In this document: one piece after another, positions 8,686-18,080 of the stretch | Numbering within the stretch: position 1 is the stretch's first letter | Layout: each line of letters begins with the position of its first letter | Source of the DNA: Gammaproteobacteria bacterium | GTDB lineage: Bacteria; Pseudomonadota; Gammaproteobacteria; Steroidobacterales; Woeseiaceae | Direction of reading: 5' to 3' | Length of the DNA: 64,000 bases | Assembly: GCA_024640305.1 (NCBI GenBank) | Contig: JAHEFG010000008.1 | Coordinates: 1-64,000 of the forward strand | The notes under the pieces: generated by a model | Database searches by the model: none | What the model was told of the DNA's origin: nothing | What the model saw: the letters and a program-made list of their open reading frames with translations, nothing else | Translations under genes and position numbers: made by a program

Positions 8686-10599
8686 TTGCCCAAGCGAACG
8701 CATAATGCCACAAGTGATGTCGACCGCGGGAATATCGCATCGATTCCTCGCCAGGCACAGGAAGCCGAATCCCTGCTGCACATAGGGGAGCCGCTGCTAG
8801 CCTATAACATCATCAAACAGGCCTTGTCTGACCGGCCAGGAAACATCCGCCTGCGCCAACTAAAGGGGCTGGCACTGGCGCGCAGCGGTGCAGTTCGCCG
8901 CGCCAATGAAGAACTGGCGACGCTGCGTGACGAAGGTTTCAGCGACGGCGAAACCCTGGGCTTGCTTGCGAGAACTCATAAAGACCTTGCGCTTGCAGCT
9001 GCTGACAGCGCGAGCCGCGAACAGCACCTCGGGGCCGCGTTCGAGATCTACGCAGCCGGATACAGCGAATCCAGGAGGTGCGGCGCGGTGGCTGATGCGT
9101 ATTACACCGGCATCAACGCGGCGACGATGTCCTTCCTGCGTGACCATGTTGATCAGGCCCACGAGATTGCCACCGAGGTGGAAGACCTTTGCCGGATAGC
9201 GATTTCAGAGGCCGGCGAGGGTGCGCAGGCGTACTGGCCACAGGCGACGCTTGCGGAGGCGGCGTTAATTCTTGGTAATGAGCGAGCTGCCCGTGAGCGC
9301 TATACAGTCGCGGCCACTCTGGCCGGCAAGTGTTTTGGGGATTTGAGTTCGACACGGCACCAGGCCCGTTTACTGCTGGAACACCAGGGCGCGAGTACCG
9401 CGTGGCTGGATGACGTCATGCGAATACCGCCGGTGCTGATATACACCGGTCACATGATCGACGCGCGCGGACGCTCGCCGCAGCGGTTTCCGTCGCAGAT
9501 GGAGAGCGAAGTGCGTGCAAGCATCCGCGCCAAACTGCAACAGCTTAAGCCTGTGGCTGCTTATGGTTCGGCCGCCTGCGGAGCGGACATCCTTTGCCTC
9601 GAATGTATGCTGGAGTTGGGTGGAGAATTGCATATTGTGTTGCCATTCCCGGCTGAACAGTTTCGCGCCGAGAGCGTGGACTTCCAGCCAGATGGTCACT
9701 GGGGAGAGCGCTTCGAGCATCTTCTGGATTGTGCCACTGAAGTACTTGTGATCGGTGAGCGGCCACCCCCGGGCGGGACATCTACATTTGAATATGCAAA
9801 CCTCATCATGACCGGGTTGGCACGGCTGCGCGCCCAAATGCTGGACACCGATGTGCAGGGGCTTGCGGTATGGGACGGCACAGGGATAAGTGGCGAAGGC
9901 GGAACCGGCTCCCTGGTGTCAATGTGGCAGAGTTCCGGTGTGCCGCTGCAACATATTGAACTCAATGTTGTTGCAGGCAACATCGAAGCGAGTGCTGCGG
10001 AAGACACCACCGACCTGCCAACACCGGACACAAGACGATGGGCGTTTGAATACAAGATCAAGGCGATGCTATTCGCTGATGCTGTCGGTTATTCGCGTCT
10101 AAGCGAAGATCAGGTTCCTTTGTTCATCGAGCACTATATCGGGACAGTCGCCGAGTTTAATGAACAGGTCAGCTGCAAGGCTCTGCACATTGAAACGGCT
10201 GGTGACGGCATGTACATGGTGTTTGATGATCCCGGCACCGCCGCACATTACGCTCTTGGTCTGAGCGAGCTCATCAACAGTTGTGACTGGCAAAGCCTGG
10301 GTCTGCCGGACGACATGAGTGCGCGTATTGGCCTGCACTGCGGGCCGGTTTTCATCGGCCGCGATCCGATCACGGATACGCCGTTGTATAGCGGTATGCA
10401 CACCAACCGAGCAGCCCGTATCGAACCCATCACGCCACCCGGACAGGTGTACGCCAGCAGCGCTTTTGCCGCAGTCGCGGCAGCACAAGGTAGCGAGGGG
10501 CTGCGCTTCAGTTATATCGGTCGCACCCAGCTCGCCAAGCATTACGGTTCACTGCCGCTCTACCACGTAAAGCGCAGTGAGGGCCCTATATCCGTGTAG
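8686..10599 (+). CDS. Class III adenylate/guanylate cyclase with N-terminal TPR-like region
   Basis: A 637-residue soluble protein. The first 250 residues are helical repeats of TPR type, followed by a roughly 150-residue alpha/beta region. The cyclase domain occupies about 455-625. Both metal-binding aspartates are present, in MLFADAVGYSRL and in TAGDGMYMVF, so it is probably active, making cAMP or cGMP. NRAARIEP corresponds to the transition-state helix, and its Asn and Arg are kept. The start is TTG at 8686, directly after an in-frame stop, with GGTGA upstream; I see no better start. It could feed the cNMP-binding protein at 4732. Confidence 0.82.
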   Translation: MPKRTHNATSDVDRGNIASIPRQAQEAESLLHIGEPLLAYNIIKQALSDRPGNIRLRQLKGLALARSGAVRRANEELATLRDEGFSDGETLGLLARTHKDLALAAADSASREQHLGAAFEIYAAGYSESRRCGAVADAYYTGINAATMSFLRDHVDQAHEIATEVEDLCRIAISEAGEGAQAYWPQATLAEAALILGNERAARERYTVAATLAGKCFGDLSSTRHQARLLLEHQGASTAWLDDVMRIPPVLIYTGHMIDARGRSPQRFPSQMESEVRASIRAKLQQLKPVAAYGSAACGADILCLECMLELGGELHIVLPFPAEQFRAESVDFQPDGHWGERFEHLLDCATEVLVIGERPPPGGTSTFEYANLIMTGLARLRAQMLDTDVQGLAVWDGTGISGEGGTGSLVSMWQSSGVPLQHIELNVVAGNIEASAAEDTTDLPTPDTRRWAFEYKIKAMLFADAVGYSRLSEDQVPLFIEHYIGTVAEFNEQVSCKALHIETAGDGMYMVFDDPGTAAHYALGLSELINSCDWQSLGLPDDMSARIGLHCGPVFIGRDPITDTPLYSGMHTNRAARIEPITPPGQVYASSAFAAVAAAQGSEGLRFSYIGRTQLAKHYGSLPLYHVKRSEGPISV

Positions 10600-10715
10600 C
10601 GACGTGGGCCGAAGAAACCAGCTTTGGTCAGGAGTGAATCTAGGTATTTTTCCGCATTGTCGAGCTTTACCGCGGTCGCCATTTAAGTACTGCTGCTCCG
10701 AGTATCAGGCAAAGG

Positions 10716-11117
10716 ATGAAGACGATGACAGAATTTGAGCTGAATCGGGATACCGTGCAATTCATTATCGACAAGGCCCACGAGTTTCATGCCCGAGACG
10801 ATGTAACTTTTGAAGAAGAGCCGGAAGTTGCCGACGAATTCTGGTCGAGCCAGGTTACAACGGACTTCGGCGGAGACCCCTATTATCGGGAGCTCAAGAC
10901 TACGATCAATGACCTCGAGCCAGACCAGCAGGTCTCGCTGGTTGCGCTGATGTGGCTCGGCCGGGGCGACTTCTCGATCGCAGAATGGGACGAAGCGTTG
11001 CAGAGCGCCGGCGAAAGCTGGAACGATCATACCGCCGACTACCTGATTGGCACGGCCTTGCTGGCCGACTATCTCTCGGAGGGGTTGCAGCAAGTGGACG
11101 AATCGCCCGAGTCCTAA
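10716..11117 (+). CDS. DUF3775 domain protein
   Basis: Small acidic soluble protein of 133 residues. The pattern L-N-R-D-T-V-Q-F-I-I-D-K-A near the start and the later ALMWLGRGDF and ADYLSEGL segments fit DUF3775, a family of unknown role found in proteobacteria. An ATG at 10725 behind AGGATGAAGACG is an alternative start, three residues shorter. The stop overlaps by four bases with the stop of the HhH gene on the opposite strand, so the two genes converge with no terminator between them. Confidence 0.75.
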   Translation: MKTMTEFELNRDTVQFIIDKAHEFHARDDVTFEEEPEVADEFWSSQVTTDFGGDPYYRELKTTINDLEPDQQVSLVALMWLGRGDFSIAEWDEALQSAGESWNDHTADYLIGTALLADYLSEGLQQVDESPES

Positions 11118-11959
11118 ATCTTGAGCGTACGACACTCAGCCTCGCGGCCGCGGATAACGCGTTCACCAGTCATTGGCCCCTTTGTCTCGGTGACGATCGT
11201 ATTTTGCCCTTCCCGGTGATCATCGTCGTAGAAATATACGACGACCCAGTCATCCGTTCGCCCGAGTTCGTGGGCCCTGGCCGTGTTGGAGAACAACGCC
11301 GTGAAGTGCCATTTGCCTCGATCGGTATGCAGGATGGGCAACCATTCGAGTCCTTCAGGGTTGAATCGCTTCGGCGCGATCTTCGGCAATTTGCCGGCAG
11401 CAGAGCTTTGCCGATACTCCCGATCGACATTAAGCAGCATTGCAGCCGAAGGTGACGCTTGTGGCGCTTGCCACCGGCTGCGACCACGACCGAGCAATGC
11501 GGCGAGGCCCGCCTGGATTGCCGCCACGCGACGGGCGCCAATTCCGGCCACGGTGGCGAGCCGACCGTCGTGAGCAGCAACCTCCAGCGCCTCAAGCGTA
11601 TCAACGTGCAGCTCATCATGAATGGCATGAGCCAACTTCGGCCCAATTCCCGGCACTATTCTGAACAGGTTCTCCGGCGGCGTTTCGCCACACAAACGAT
11701 CCAGCTGCCCAAGCCGCCCGGTCCTGGCGATTTCATCGATGGATGCGGCCAGGCCGCGACCAATAGCGGGAAGCTCGATCAAACCAGCGACGCCGTCGTC
11801 GCGCAGAATGTCACGGGCGTCCTTTTGCAGAGATTCAAGCGTCTGTGCCGCTCGAACGTAAGCGTTAATGCGATAAGGGTTTGCTGCCTGTTGCCGCAGT
11901 ACCTTCGCACATTGCCGGAAGATACCGGCAGCTTCCAGGTTAAAGGCTACGCTATTCAT
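11114..11959 (-). CDS. Helix-hairpin-helix DNA-binding protein (PolX N-terminal-like)
   Basis: A 281-residue protein. Residues 1-70 resemble the 8-kDa domain of family X DNA polymerases (AAGIFRQCAKVLRQQAANPYR...YVRAAQTLE). Two HhH hairpins follow: LPAIGRGLAASIDEI near 65 and VPGIGPKLAHAIHDEL near 103, then a third-like VAGIGARRVAAIQAGL. The C-terminal 100 residues are beta-rich with no polymerase catalytic Asp motif and no PHP domain. It therefore probably binds gapped or branched DNA without making DNA; its role in repair is inferred. It ends against the DUF3775 gene. Confidence 0.78.
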   Translation of the reverse strand: MNSVAFNLEAAGIFRQCAKVLRQQAANPYRINAYVRAAQTLESLQKDARDILRDDGVAGLIELPAIGRGLAASIDEIARTGRLGQLDRLCGETPPENLFRIVPGIGPKLAHAIHDELHVDTLEALEVAAHDGRLATVAGIGARRVAAIQAGLAALLGRGRSRWQAPQASPSAAMLLNVDREYRQSSAAGKLPKIAPKRFNPEGLEWLPILHTDRGKWHFTALFSNTARAHELGRTDDWVVVYFYDDDHREGQNTIVTETKGPMTGERVIRGREAECRTLKI

Positions 11960-11982
11960 ATTACGAGTCCGTAATTATTGCT

Positions 11983-12474
11983 TTAGTAATCCTCCGGCTC
12001 CGAGGCGAATTCCTTTGCTTCAACGAGCAGGATTTCGCAGTTCAGGCGAGCCAACTCACTATAGAACGGCCGCCCTTTGAAAAACGACGGCGCGATAAGC
12101 AGGTCTGACTCTGGCCGGATAAACTCACGAATTCTCGTCGCCTCGTGTTCGGCAACAATTTCAAACACAAACTGTATTTTGGAATCCGTGGCAAGTTGTT
12201 TTAACTGGTTCTGCATGCGCGCGACCGCATCTTTGTCGACTTCTTCGGCGCGCTGTGGAGTGAAGCTCATGCTGCTGCCGCTGGCGCGCGAGATCTCCTG
12301 CGTAAACGGCAGACTCGCCGCCCGGTGCCACCGATCGTCACGAACAAAGACGGTAATCAATTCAGCATGTTCGCCCACCAGGTGTTCCATCGCCGCGCGC
12401 CAGAGACTGCGCAACGAGCTCGTCTCGTTAATCGCCAACATGACGCGACGTGCGTTACTTGTTGCCTTTGTCAT
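11983..12474 (-). CDS. Usp-like (adenine nucleotide alpha-hydrolase fold) protein
   Basis: A 163-residue protein with the alternating beta/alpha pattern of universal stress proteins: RRVMLAINETSSLRSLWRAAMEHL at the start, a central helix with acidic residues and a late hydrophobic strand, CEILLVE. The usual Usp nucleotide motif GxxG(9x)G(S/T) is not evident, so ATP binding is doubtful. The start overlaps the 3' end of the Lon-like protease gene by 20 bases; GGAAGG precedes the ATG, and a GTG lies one codon upstream. Coupling with the protease suggests a shared role in stress or protein turnover. Confidence 0.65.
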   Translation of the reverse strand: MTKATSNARRVMLAINETSSLRSLWRAAMEHLVGEHAELITVFVRDDRWHRAASLPFTQEISRASGSSMSFTPQRAEEVDKDAVARMQNQLKQLATDSKIQFVFEIVAEHEATRIREFIRPESDLLIAPSFFKGRPFYSELARLNCEILLVEAKEFASEPEDY

Positions 12475-14881
12475 CACCAGTGCCTTCGGAAAACTGCTTC
12501 CGCCTGCTTGCGAACTGGATCAATTTGTCTTCTACCAGGCGATTTAGCGTGCCTGCCGGAAATTCGCCGCTTTCGTCGCGCTCGCCCGCGGTCATGCCCG
12601 TAAGCGCTGCAGCGGCCTCATCAATAGTTCGCACTGCATAGACGTTGAATAAATTCTTTTGCACGGCTTCTACGACTTCTTCGGTAAGCATCAGGTGCTT
12701 AATGTTGTCACCTGGAATTACGACCGCATGGGATCCGTCAAGTCCCCGTTCTTTACAAACCGCAAAGAAACCTTCGATCTTTTCATTAATGCCACCGACT
12801 GCCTGCACGCGGCCGAACTGGTTGACTGAGCCGGTTACCGCAAGATTTTGCCGAATCGGTACACATGAAATCGAAGACAGTAGCGCGCAAAGCTCGGCCA
12901 CCGAAGCGCTATCGCCCTCGACACCACCGTAGGATTGCTCGAACACTACGCTGCCGTGCAGTGACAATGGCACGTCAGGTGCGTAGCGTGCGGAAAGCGC
13001 CGCCGACAAAATCATCACGCCCTTGGAGTGTATCGCCCCACCCAGCTTTACTTCGCGTTCGATATCAACGACATCGCCTTTGCCAACCCGGGTCGTGGCG
13101 GTAATTCTGACCGGGTGGCCGAACCGATACTCCCCAAGATCGAGCACGGAAAGTCCGTTTACTTGTCCGACGCGTTCTCCTGTTGTGTCAATGAGTAGTG
13201 TGTTCCTGGTAATTGCATCGACGATCTTCTTTTGCATTCGATCCTGTCTGCTGACCCGCTGGCGAATGGCCTCGGTAACGTCTTCGATTGCAACCTCATT
13301 GGCACTGCGCTGTCTGGCCCAGTAGTCGCTTTGTAGCAGCAGGTCATCGAGGGACTGCATGTGCATTGAGAGACGCTCGCTATCGTCTGCGTGCCTTGCC
13401 CGTTGTTCGATGACCCTGGCCATGGCTGCGGCACTAAGTGGCAGCAGTTTACTTTCCCGCACGCGCTCGGCGATAAGGCGCGCATAAGCCGCGACGTTGT
13501 CGTTCGAGCGTCCGACGTCATCGTCGAAGTCAGCCGCAACCTTGAAGAGACTGCCGAACTCTTTGTCATACAAACACAACAGGAAGTAGAGCCAGCGCTC
13601 CCCGATCAACAATATCTTGAGGTCAAGAGGAATCGGCTCTGGCTTCAATGTGGTTGTGCTGGCGAATCCCAGCGTTTCCGCCGGCGATTCGATGCGAACT
13701 TCCTTTGTCAGCAGCGCTTGTTTCAGTGCTTCCCATACGAACGGTCGGCCCAGTACACGATGAGCATCCAGCACCAGGTAACCGCCGTTTGCCTGCAGTA
13801 GCACCCCGGATCGTACCAGCCGGAAGTCTGTCAACAGCGCGCCCATCTCGGCGCGGTGCTCAACTTTGCCAACGAGATTTGGATAACTGGGGTTCGGCTC
13901 ATAGATGATGGGTGCGGCTGCACCGGATTCATTGCTTACGACCAGGTTCACTTCATACGATGCGAAGAGTGCCGTCGAATCGTAAGAGAGAAACGGCAGA
14001 GATGGCTCTTCAGTGCGACGAAAATCGTGCGCATTTTCGATGATGTCGTGCTCGACCTCACCCAGATACTCAAGCACGGCTGGCAGCATCTGGTACTTTT
14101 GCTTGAGCTCTTCCAGCAGCATGCTGACGGCGCGCGCCGTAACGTCCCTGTCCAGTGACCGCACTCGCTCACGATGGCGCTTGCGCAGCTTGGGCATGGT
14201 TTCGATCCGGGTCTTGAGTTCCTCGCTCAGGCGCTGAATGGATTGCTTGATCTGCTTGCGTTTTTTTTCCGGGAGTTTGTCGAATTCCTTATCGTCGATT
14301 ACCTTGTCGTCGCTCAACGGGGCCAATACATAGCCGGTGGGCGTCTGCAGCAATGCGATTCCTTCCTGGGCCGCCTCCTCGTGGAGGCTGCGCCACAAAT
14401 CTTCAACCTCTTTCTGCGTCTCCGCTTCAAGAGTTTTTAGCTGATTGCCGTAATCGTCGTTTTCAAAGGCTGCCGGGATTGCGAGCTGTATCTCTTCTAT
14501 CAGCGCTCGCATGTTGTCGCGAAACTCGGCACCTTTTCCCGCCGGCAGCCTTAATGCCTGTGGCCTCTCGGGGTCCGAGAAGTTGTTGATGTAACACCAG
14601 TCGTCCGGCGCTCCTTTTGCACGGGCCGGTTCTTTCGCCAGCTCCTCGACCAGGCTGTGCCGGGCGCTGCCAAGAGGCCCGAGCACAAAGACGTTATAGC
14701 CGTCATGCCTCATCCCGATGCCGAAGCGAATGGCGTTGATTGCCCGCTCCTGGCCGAGATATGTCGAGGTTGCCGGCGCTTTTTCGCCCGGCTCAGGCTC
14801 AATCGCGATGGGCTGGCAGACAGTGCGCAGCTCGGTTACGGGTACAGGTTGAAAACCGGTTTGTTCCAAGATGCCCGCCAC
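12455..14881 (-). CDS. Lon-family (LonB/YcbZ-type) protease with degenerate Walker A
   Basis: A protein of about 808 residues. Its N-terminal ATPase-like region contains GPLGSARHS where relatives carry a GxxGxGK(S/T)-type P-loop; the Lys is Arg here. A long helical lid insert follows, then the S16 protease domain. The catalytic dyad is present: Ser658 in EGDSASVAEL and Lys701 in INEKIEGFF, 43 residues apart, the same spacing as in E. coli Lon. GTG 14881 is chosen because GGGAG lies 7 bases upstream; a TTG at 14902 would add seven residues. It is co-transcribed with the Usp-like gene. It may be an ATP-independent or weakly ATP-dependent protease. Confidence 0.85.
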   Translation of the reverse strand: MAGILEQTGFQPVPVTELRTVCQPIAIEPEPGEKAPATSTYLGQERAINAIRFGIGMRHDGYNVFVLGPLGSARHSLVEELAKEPARAKGAPDDWCYINNFSDPERPQALRLPAGKGAEFRDNMRALIEEIQLAIPAAFENDDYGNQLKTLEAETQKEVEDLWRSLHEEAAQEGIALLQTPTGYVLAPLSDDKVIDDKEFDKLPEKKRKQIKQSIQRLSEELKTRIETMPKLRKRHRERVRSLDRDVTARAVSMLLEELKQKYQMLPAVLEYLGEVEHDIIENAHDFRRTEEPSLPFLSYDSTALFASYEVNLVVSNESGAAAPIIYEPNPSYPNLVGKVEHRAEMGALLTDFRLVRSGVLLQANGGYLVLDAHRVLGRPFVWEALKQALLTKEVRIESPAETLGFASTTTLKPEPIPLDLKILLIGERWLYFLLCLYDKEFGSLFKVAADFDDDVGRSNDNVAAYARLIAERVRESKLLPLSAAAMARVIEQRARHADDSERLSMHMQSLDDLLLQSDYWARQRSANEVAIEDVTEAIRQRVSRQDRMQKKIVDAITRNTLLIDTTGERVGQVNGLSVLDLGEYRFGHPVRITATTRVGKGDVVDIEREVKLGGAIHSKGVMILSAALSARYAPDVPLSLHGSVVFEQSYGGVEGDSASVAELCALLSSISCVPIRQNLAVTGSVNQFGRVQAVGGINEKIEGFFAVCKERGLDGSHAVVIPGDNIKHLMLTEEVVEAVQKNLFNVYAVRTIDEAAAALTGMTAGERDESGEFPAGTLNRLVEDKLIQFASRRKQFSEGTGDDKGNK

Positions 14882-15029
14882 AGTATTTCTCCCAACTGTC
14901 AACTGGGTTACTCATAAGATGGTGATTGAATAGCAAGATTCCAGTAGGGGTAACCCGAATTCCGTCTTGCGACCACGTGTGTTTTACTGCCAGCTGACTC
15001 ATGATTAGCAGTTGAGGAACGGACCCACG

Positions 15030-15719
15030 ATGAGTAAGAAGACCCGAAGTAAGCAGGTAAACGCGGAGAGCCGTTACAGTCGAACGACTCTCGTCGCCGC
15101 TACGCTCATGGTGCTGCTGCTTGCCATCCTGGCAGCGACGTTCCTTTCCAAGGGTGATGACACCCGGTCCGCGCAAATAGAGGCCACGGCGCGCCAGGCA
15201 GCCCTCGCGAGCGAGCACTCGCCAACTCTCGGCGATGCGGGTGCCAAGGTGCATCTCGTTGAGTTTCTCGATCCGGCGTGCGGAACCTGTGCCATGTTTT
15301 TTCCAATGGTAAAACGGTGGATGTCTGAGGTGCCGGGCGAGATCCGTCTATCGGTTCGCCATATCGCATTTCACTCCGGCTCCGACTACGCAGTCAGAAT
15401 CCTGGAGGCGAGTCGAAAACAAGACAAGTACTGGCAGACGCTGGAGGCTCTGCTGATGTCGCAGCGACAGTGGGTACAGAACCATATAGTTCAGCCAGAC
15501 AGAATCGCGCCAGCCATAGCCGGGGTGGGTTTGAATATGGAGCAGTTGATGGCCGACATGAATTCCATGGAAGTAACGCAGCGCATTGAAAAGGACAAGA
15601 AGGATTCGATATTCCTGAAAGTCAGTGCAACGCCGGAGTACTTCGTCAATGGCCGGCCGCTGCCAAGCTTCGGCCGGGAGCAACTGGCCGACGTGATTCG
15701 CGAAGAATTAAGAAAGTAG
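15030..15719 (+). CDS. DsbA/DsbG-like membrane-anchored thiol oxidoreductase
   Basis: A 229-residue protein with an uncleaved N-terminal membrane anchor (about residues 20-40) and a periplasmic DsbA-like domain. The active site is C84-G-T-C87 in FLDPACGTCAMFF; the cis-Pro loop is TPEYFVNG near residue 200. Relatives introduce or isomerise disulfides in exported proteins. ATG 15030 follows GAGGAAC. It is divergent from the Lon-like gene and stands alone. No DsbB/D-type partner is encoded in the window. Confidence 0.82.
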   Translation: MSKKTRSKQVNAESRYSRTTLVAATLMVLLLAILAATFLSKGDDTRSAQIEATARQAALASEHSPTLGDAGAKVHLVEFLDPACGTCAMFFPMVKRWMSEVPGEIRLSVRHIAFHSGSDYAVRILEASRKQDKYWQTLEALLMSQRQWVQNHIVQPDRIAPAIAGVGLNMEQLMADMNSMEVTQRIEKDKKDSIFLKVSATPEYFVNGRPLPSFGREQLADVIREELRK

Positions 15720-15785
15720 CGCGCAAGTCTTGCCGGAGGGGTGGCCAGCATAGGTCACCCTGATGCGATCAAAGTCCGACGATCG

Positions 15786-15801
15786 CGTGATGCACGTCAC
15801 A
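15786..15801 (+). promoter_or_regulatory. CRP-like operator
   Basis: The 16 bases fit the CRP/Vfr/Clp-type consensus: CGTGA and TCACA half-sites spaced by 6 bases, with a perfect GTGA-N6-TCAC core. The centre is about 93 bases upstream of the M48 protease start. A possible -10 (CATAGT) lies at 15851-15856, which would put the site about 70 bases upstream of a transcript start, a class I position. No CRP gene is in the window. Confidence 0.45.
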
Positions 15802-15886
15802 GATCCAAACATAATAGGATCGTTTTTGACCGTTTGGGCGAACTTACTGCCATAGTGCGGCACCAGTTTTTTTGGATAGGCGCGTT

Positions 15887-17194
15887 ATGCGGATTGCCAT
15901 CGTTGTCTCGATCATCGTCCTGTCGCTGGGCAGTTTCCAGGAGGTATGGAGTGAGCAGGCCTCGCTCTATGAGCCGCTGATCGACGGCAGCAAAGACCCG
16001 CTGATCAAGGTTGCAAAGGAACAGGAAGAACAGTTCGTTCGTCGCGGTATTCGCTTCAACGACCCCGAATTACAGGAAATCGTGACCCGGGTAGCTCAGG
16101 CCGTCGTTCCGGTTGTTGCAGACAGTTTTATTAACTTTCGTGTGTACCTGATTCGCGATCCGTCGCCAATTGCTTTCTCGCTCGCTGATGGGCAGATCTA
16201 CCTGCATACGGGGTTGCTCGCCCGGCTGGAAAATGAAGCGCAACTTGCCGCTGTCCTCGCGCACGAAGCGCACCACGTTGCAGCACACCACCACATCCAG
16301 GCCAATGACCGTCGGCACGATATCGGCACGGCAGCTGGCATCGGCGCCGTATTGCTCAACAGGAATGCTTCGGAAGGCACTCATTGGGGAGAAGATAAAT
16401 ATGACGAGCGCGTCGTGCGGTCTGTCTTCTCCGAGGAGATGGAGTTTGAGGCCGATACCGGTAGTGTCGCACTGCTGGTCCGGGCGGGCTTCCAGCCGGT
16501 CGCTGCAGTGCACGCATTGGCGCGGCTGCGACAGGATCCCGAGTTAACGGCCGTTGACCCCGACACGTCGTTCAATACGCTCGAATCAATGCGCAAGCGC
16601 CAGGGGCGCCTGCAGGAACTGGTCGGCAGCTTGCCGCAGGCACACGCGGGCGCGACGGCAGCGGATGCGCGGCCTCTGCAGCTGCGGCGTGTGATCGAAA
16701 TGACCATCGATGATTACATCCGTCTTGATCGTCCGGGCACCGCGGTCGAATTCGTCGACACGCTGCTCGCGGTCCAACCGGATGCGTTTTTGTATGCAGC
16801 GAAGGGTGACTCGCACCTCGCGATGGGACCACGTCCCATCCACGAAGATCAAATGTTCAAAATGAAAGTGTTCTACAAGAAACGTGAGCAAATGACTCGC
16901 GATGAGATAGCTCAGAAATACCTGGAGATGGAGGGCGGTCCCGAAAGGCTGGCTTACAACCTCGACAGCGCGGCCAAAGCCTACGAGCTGGCCTTACAGT
17001 TTGACGAAGAAAACGCTCGTGCGTACCGCGGGCTCGGCAACATGTACTACGAACAGAAAGATTATCGACAGGCGGGCAGGAACTACGTGAAGTACCTGAA
17101 ACTCTCGCCGGACACCATTGATCGTTCCTTCGTGCTCGAGAACTTGCAGCACATCAAGTCGGAACTCACTAAGCAAAAGGAAGCAGAGAAATGA
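15887..17194 (+). CDS. M48 family periplasmic metalloprotease with TPR repeats
   Basis: A 435-residue exported zinc protease of the BepA/HtpX type. The signal peptide is MRIAIVVSIIVLSLGSF..., ending near SEQAS. The zinc motif HEAHH is at 126-130 and the third ligand Glu188 lies in EFEADT. The C-terminal third contains TPR-type helices (YRGLGNMYYEQKDYRQAGRNY). Relatives degrade misfolded outer-membrane proteins. ATG 15887 is preferred over a TTG at 15872 because it starts the signal peptide and GGATAGG precedes it. It overlaps the next gene by four bases (ATGA). A CRP-like site lies upstream. Confidence 0.88.
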   Translation: MRIAIVVSIIVLSLGSFQEVWSEQASLYEPLIDGSKDPLIKVAKEQEEQFVRRGIRFNDPELQEIVTRVAQAVVPVVADSFINFRVYLIRDPSPIAFSLADGQIYLHTGLLARLENEAQLAAVLAHEAHHVAAHHHIQANDRRHDIGTAAGIGAVLLNRNASEGTHWGEDKYDERVVRSVFSEEMEFEADTGSVALLVRAGFQPVAAVHALARLRQDPELTAVDPDTSFNTLESMRKRQGRLQELVGSLPQAHAGATAADARPLQLRRVIEMTIDDYIRLDRPGTAVEFVDTLLAVQPDAFLYAAKGDSHLAMGPRPIHEDQMFKMKVFYKKREQMTRDEIAQKYLEMEGGPERLAYNLDSAAKAYELALQFDEENARAYRGLGNMYYEQKDYRQAGRNYVKYLKLSPDTIDRSFVLENLQHIKSELTKQKEAEK

Positions 17195-18054
17195 TAAGAC
17201 AAATTAGAAGCAGCGGATGGGCCGCAGGCGCAATCCTCATGCTGCTGGGCGGCCAGCCGGCTTTTGCGGGCGTCTGTTTGTGGGGCGAGTGCAGCGAAAT
17301 GACAAACGAATTTCGAACAATGGAGCTGCGACCGAAAACGATCGCATTACTCCCCGCCCGCTCGACACTCACCCAGGACGGTGCTTTTAATTCGGAGAGC
17401 AAAGTCGGTGAAACAGCGGGACTTGAAGATGCACTGGGGAAAAGCCTGCATAAGGAAATTTCGAGCCAGGGCTACACCGTGCGTCGGGTGACCTTCGACG
17501 AAATGGGCAAGGACCCGCAATTGTCGGCGCTAATGAACGCCGCTAACGCACGCTATGACGAGGAATACGCGACGATTGTTGCGTTCAAGGTAAAGGGCGT
17601 GAGGTACCGTCGCTACTCGGTCGGTGAAGAGGGACGCAAGCTGGCCAAGTATCTGGGTGTTGATGCTGTGGCATTCCCGAGAATGCAGGTCGTTGGTTCC
17701 AGCACCGGTTCGAAGTGGATGGCTGGCCTCGGTATGAGTGAGGGCAGACAAGGCGGCATAAATATGGAGTTTGGGCTGGTGCACGCCCGCACCGGCGATA
17801 TCGAGGCGCTCTTCGGCGGCGTCTCCAAGTCATCGACCGGGCCAATGGGTGGCGTCAGCTTTAAGAAGATCATCAAAAAGGGCGATAAGTACATGCAGGA
17901 TATCGCCGAGACTTCTGTCAGAAAACTGCCCAAGGTGGATGAGCAGCTGAAGCCCGAAAAACTGGACGAAGAGGCAACCAAGCTTGTGTTGTATGACGAA
18001 GTCGACGAAGAAGCGGTGCTCGACGACCTCGACGATCTGTTGGGCGGCGAATAG
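17191..18054 (+). CDS. Exported protein of unknown function, partner of M48 protease
   Basis: A 287-residue protein with a Sec signal peptide cleaved after QPAFA near residue 27. The mature part starts GVCLWGECSE and has mixed alpha/beta content with a glycine-rich segment (GLGMSEGRQGG). The C-terminus is strongly acidic (DEVDEEAVLDDLDDL). I do not recognise a family, although the layout is reminiscent of small periplasmic GNA1162-like proteins. The ATGA overlap with the M48 gene means the two are translated together, so it may be a substrate adaptor or inhibitor for the protease; this is inference. Confidence 0.7.
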   Translation: MIRQIRSSGWAAGAILMLLGGQPAFAGVCLWGECSEMTNEFRTMELRPKTIALLPARSTLTQDGAFNSESKVGETAGLEDALGKSLHKEISSQGYTVRRVTFDEMGKDPQLSALMNAANARYDEEYATIVAFKVKGVRYRRYSVGEEGRKLAKYLGVDAVAFPRMQVVGSSTGSKWMAGLGMSEGRQGGINMEFGLVHARTGDIEALFGGVSKSSTGPMGGVSFKKIIKKGDKYMQDIAETSVRKLPKVDEQLKPEKLDEEATKLVLYDEVDEEAVLDDLDDLLGGE

Positions 18055-18080
18055 CTCGAACGCTTCGGGCGGCTTCGTGC

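Noticed and set aside
10560-10682. Short minus-strand frame of about 40 codons starting ATG 10682
   Set aside because: No ribosome site, overlaps the cyclase 3' end, and no family is recognised; too short to support.
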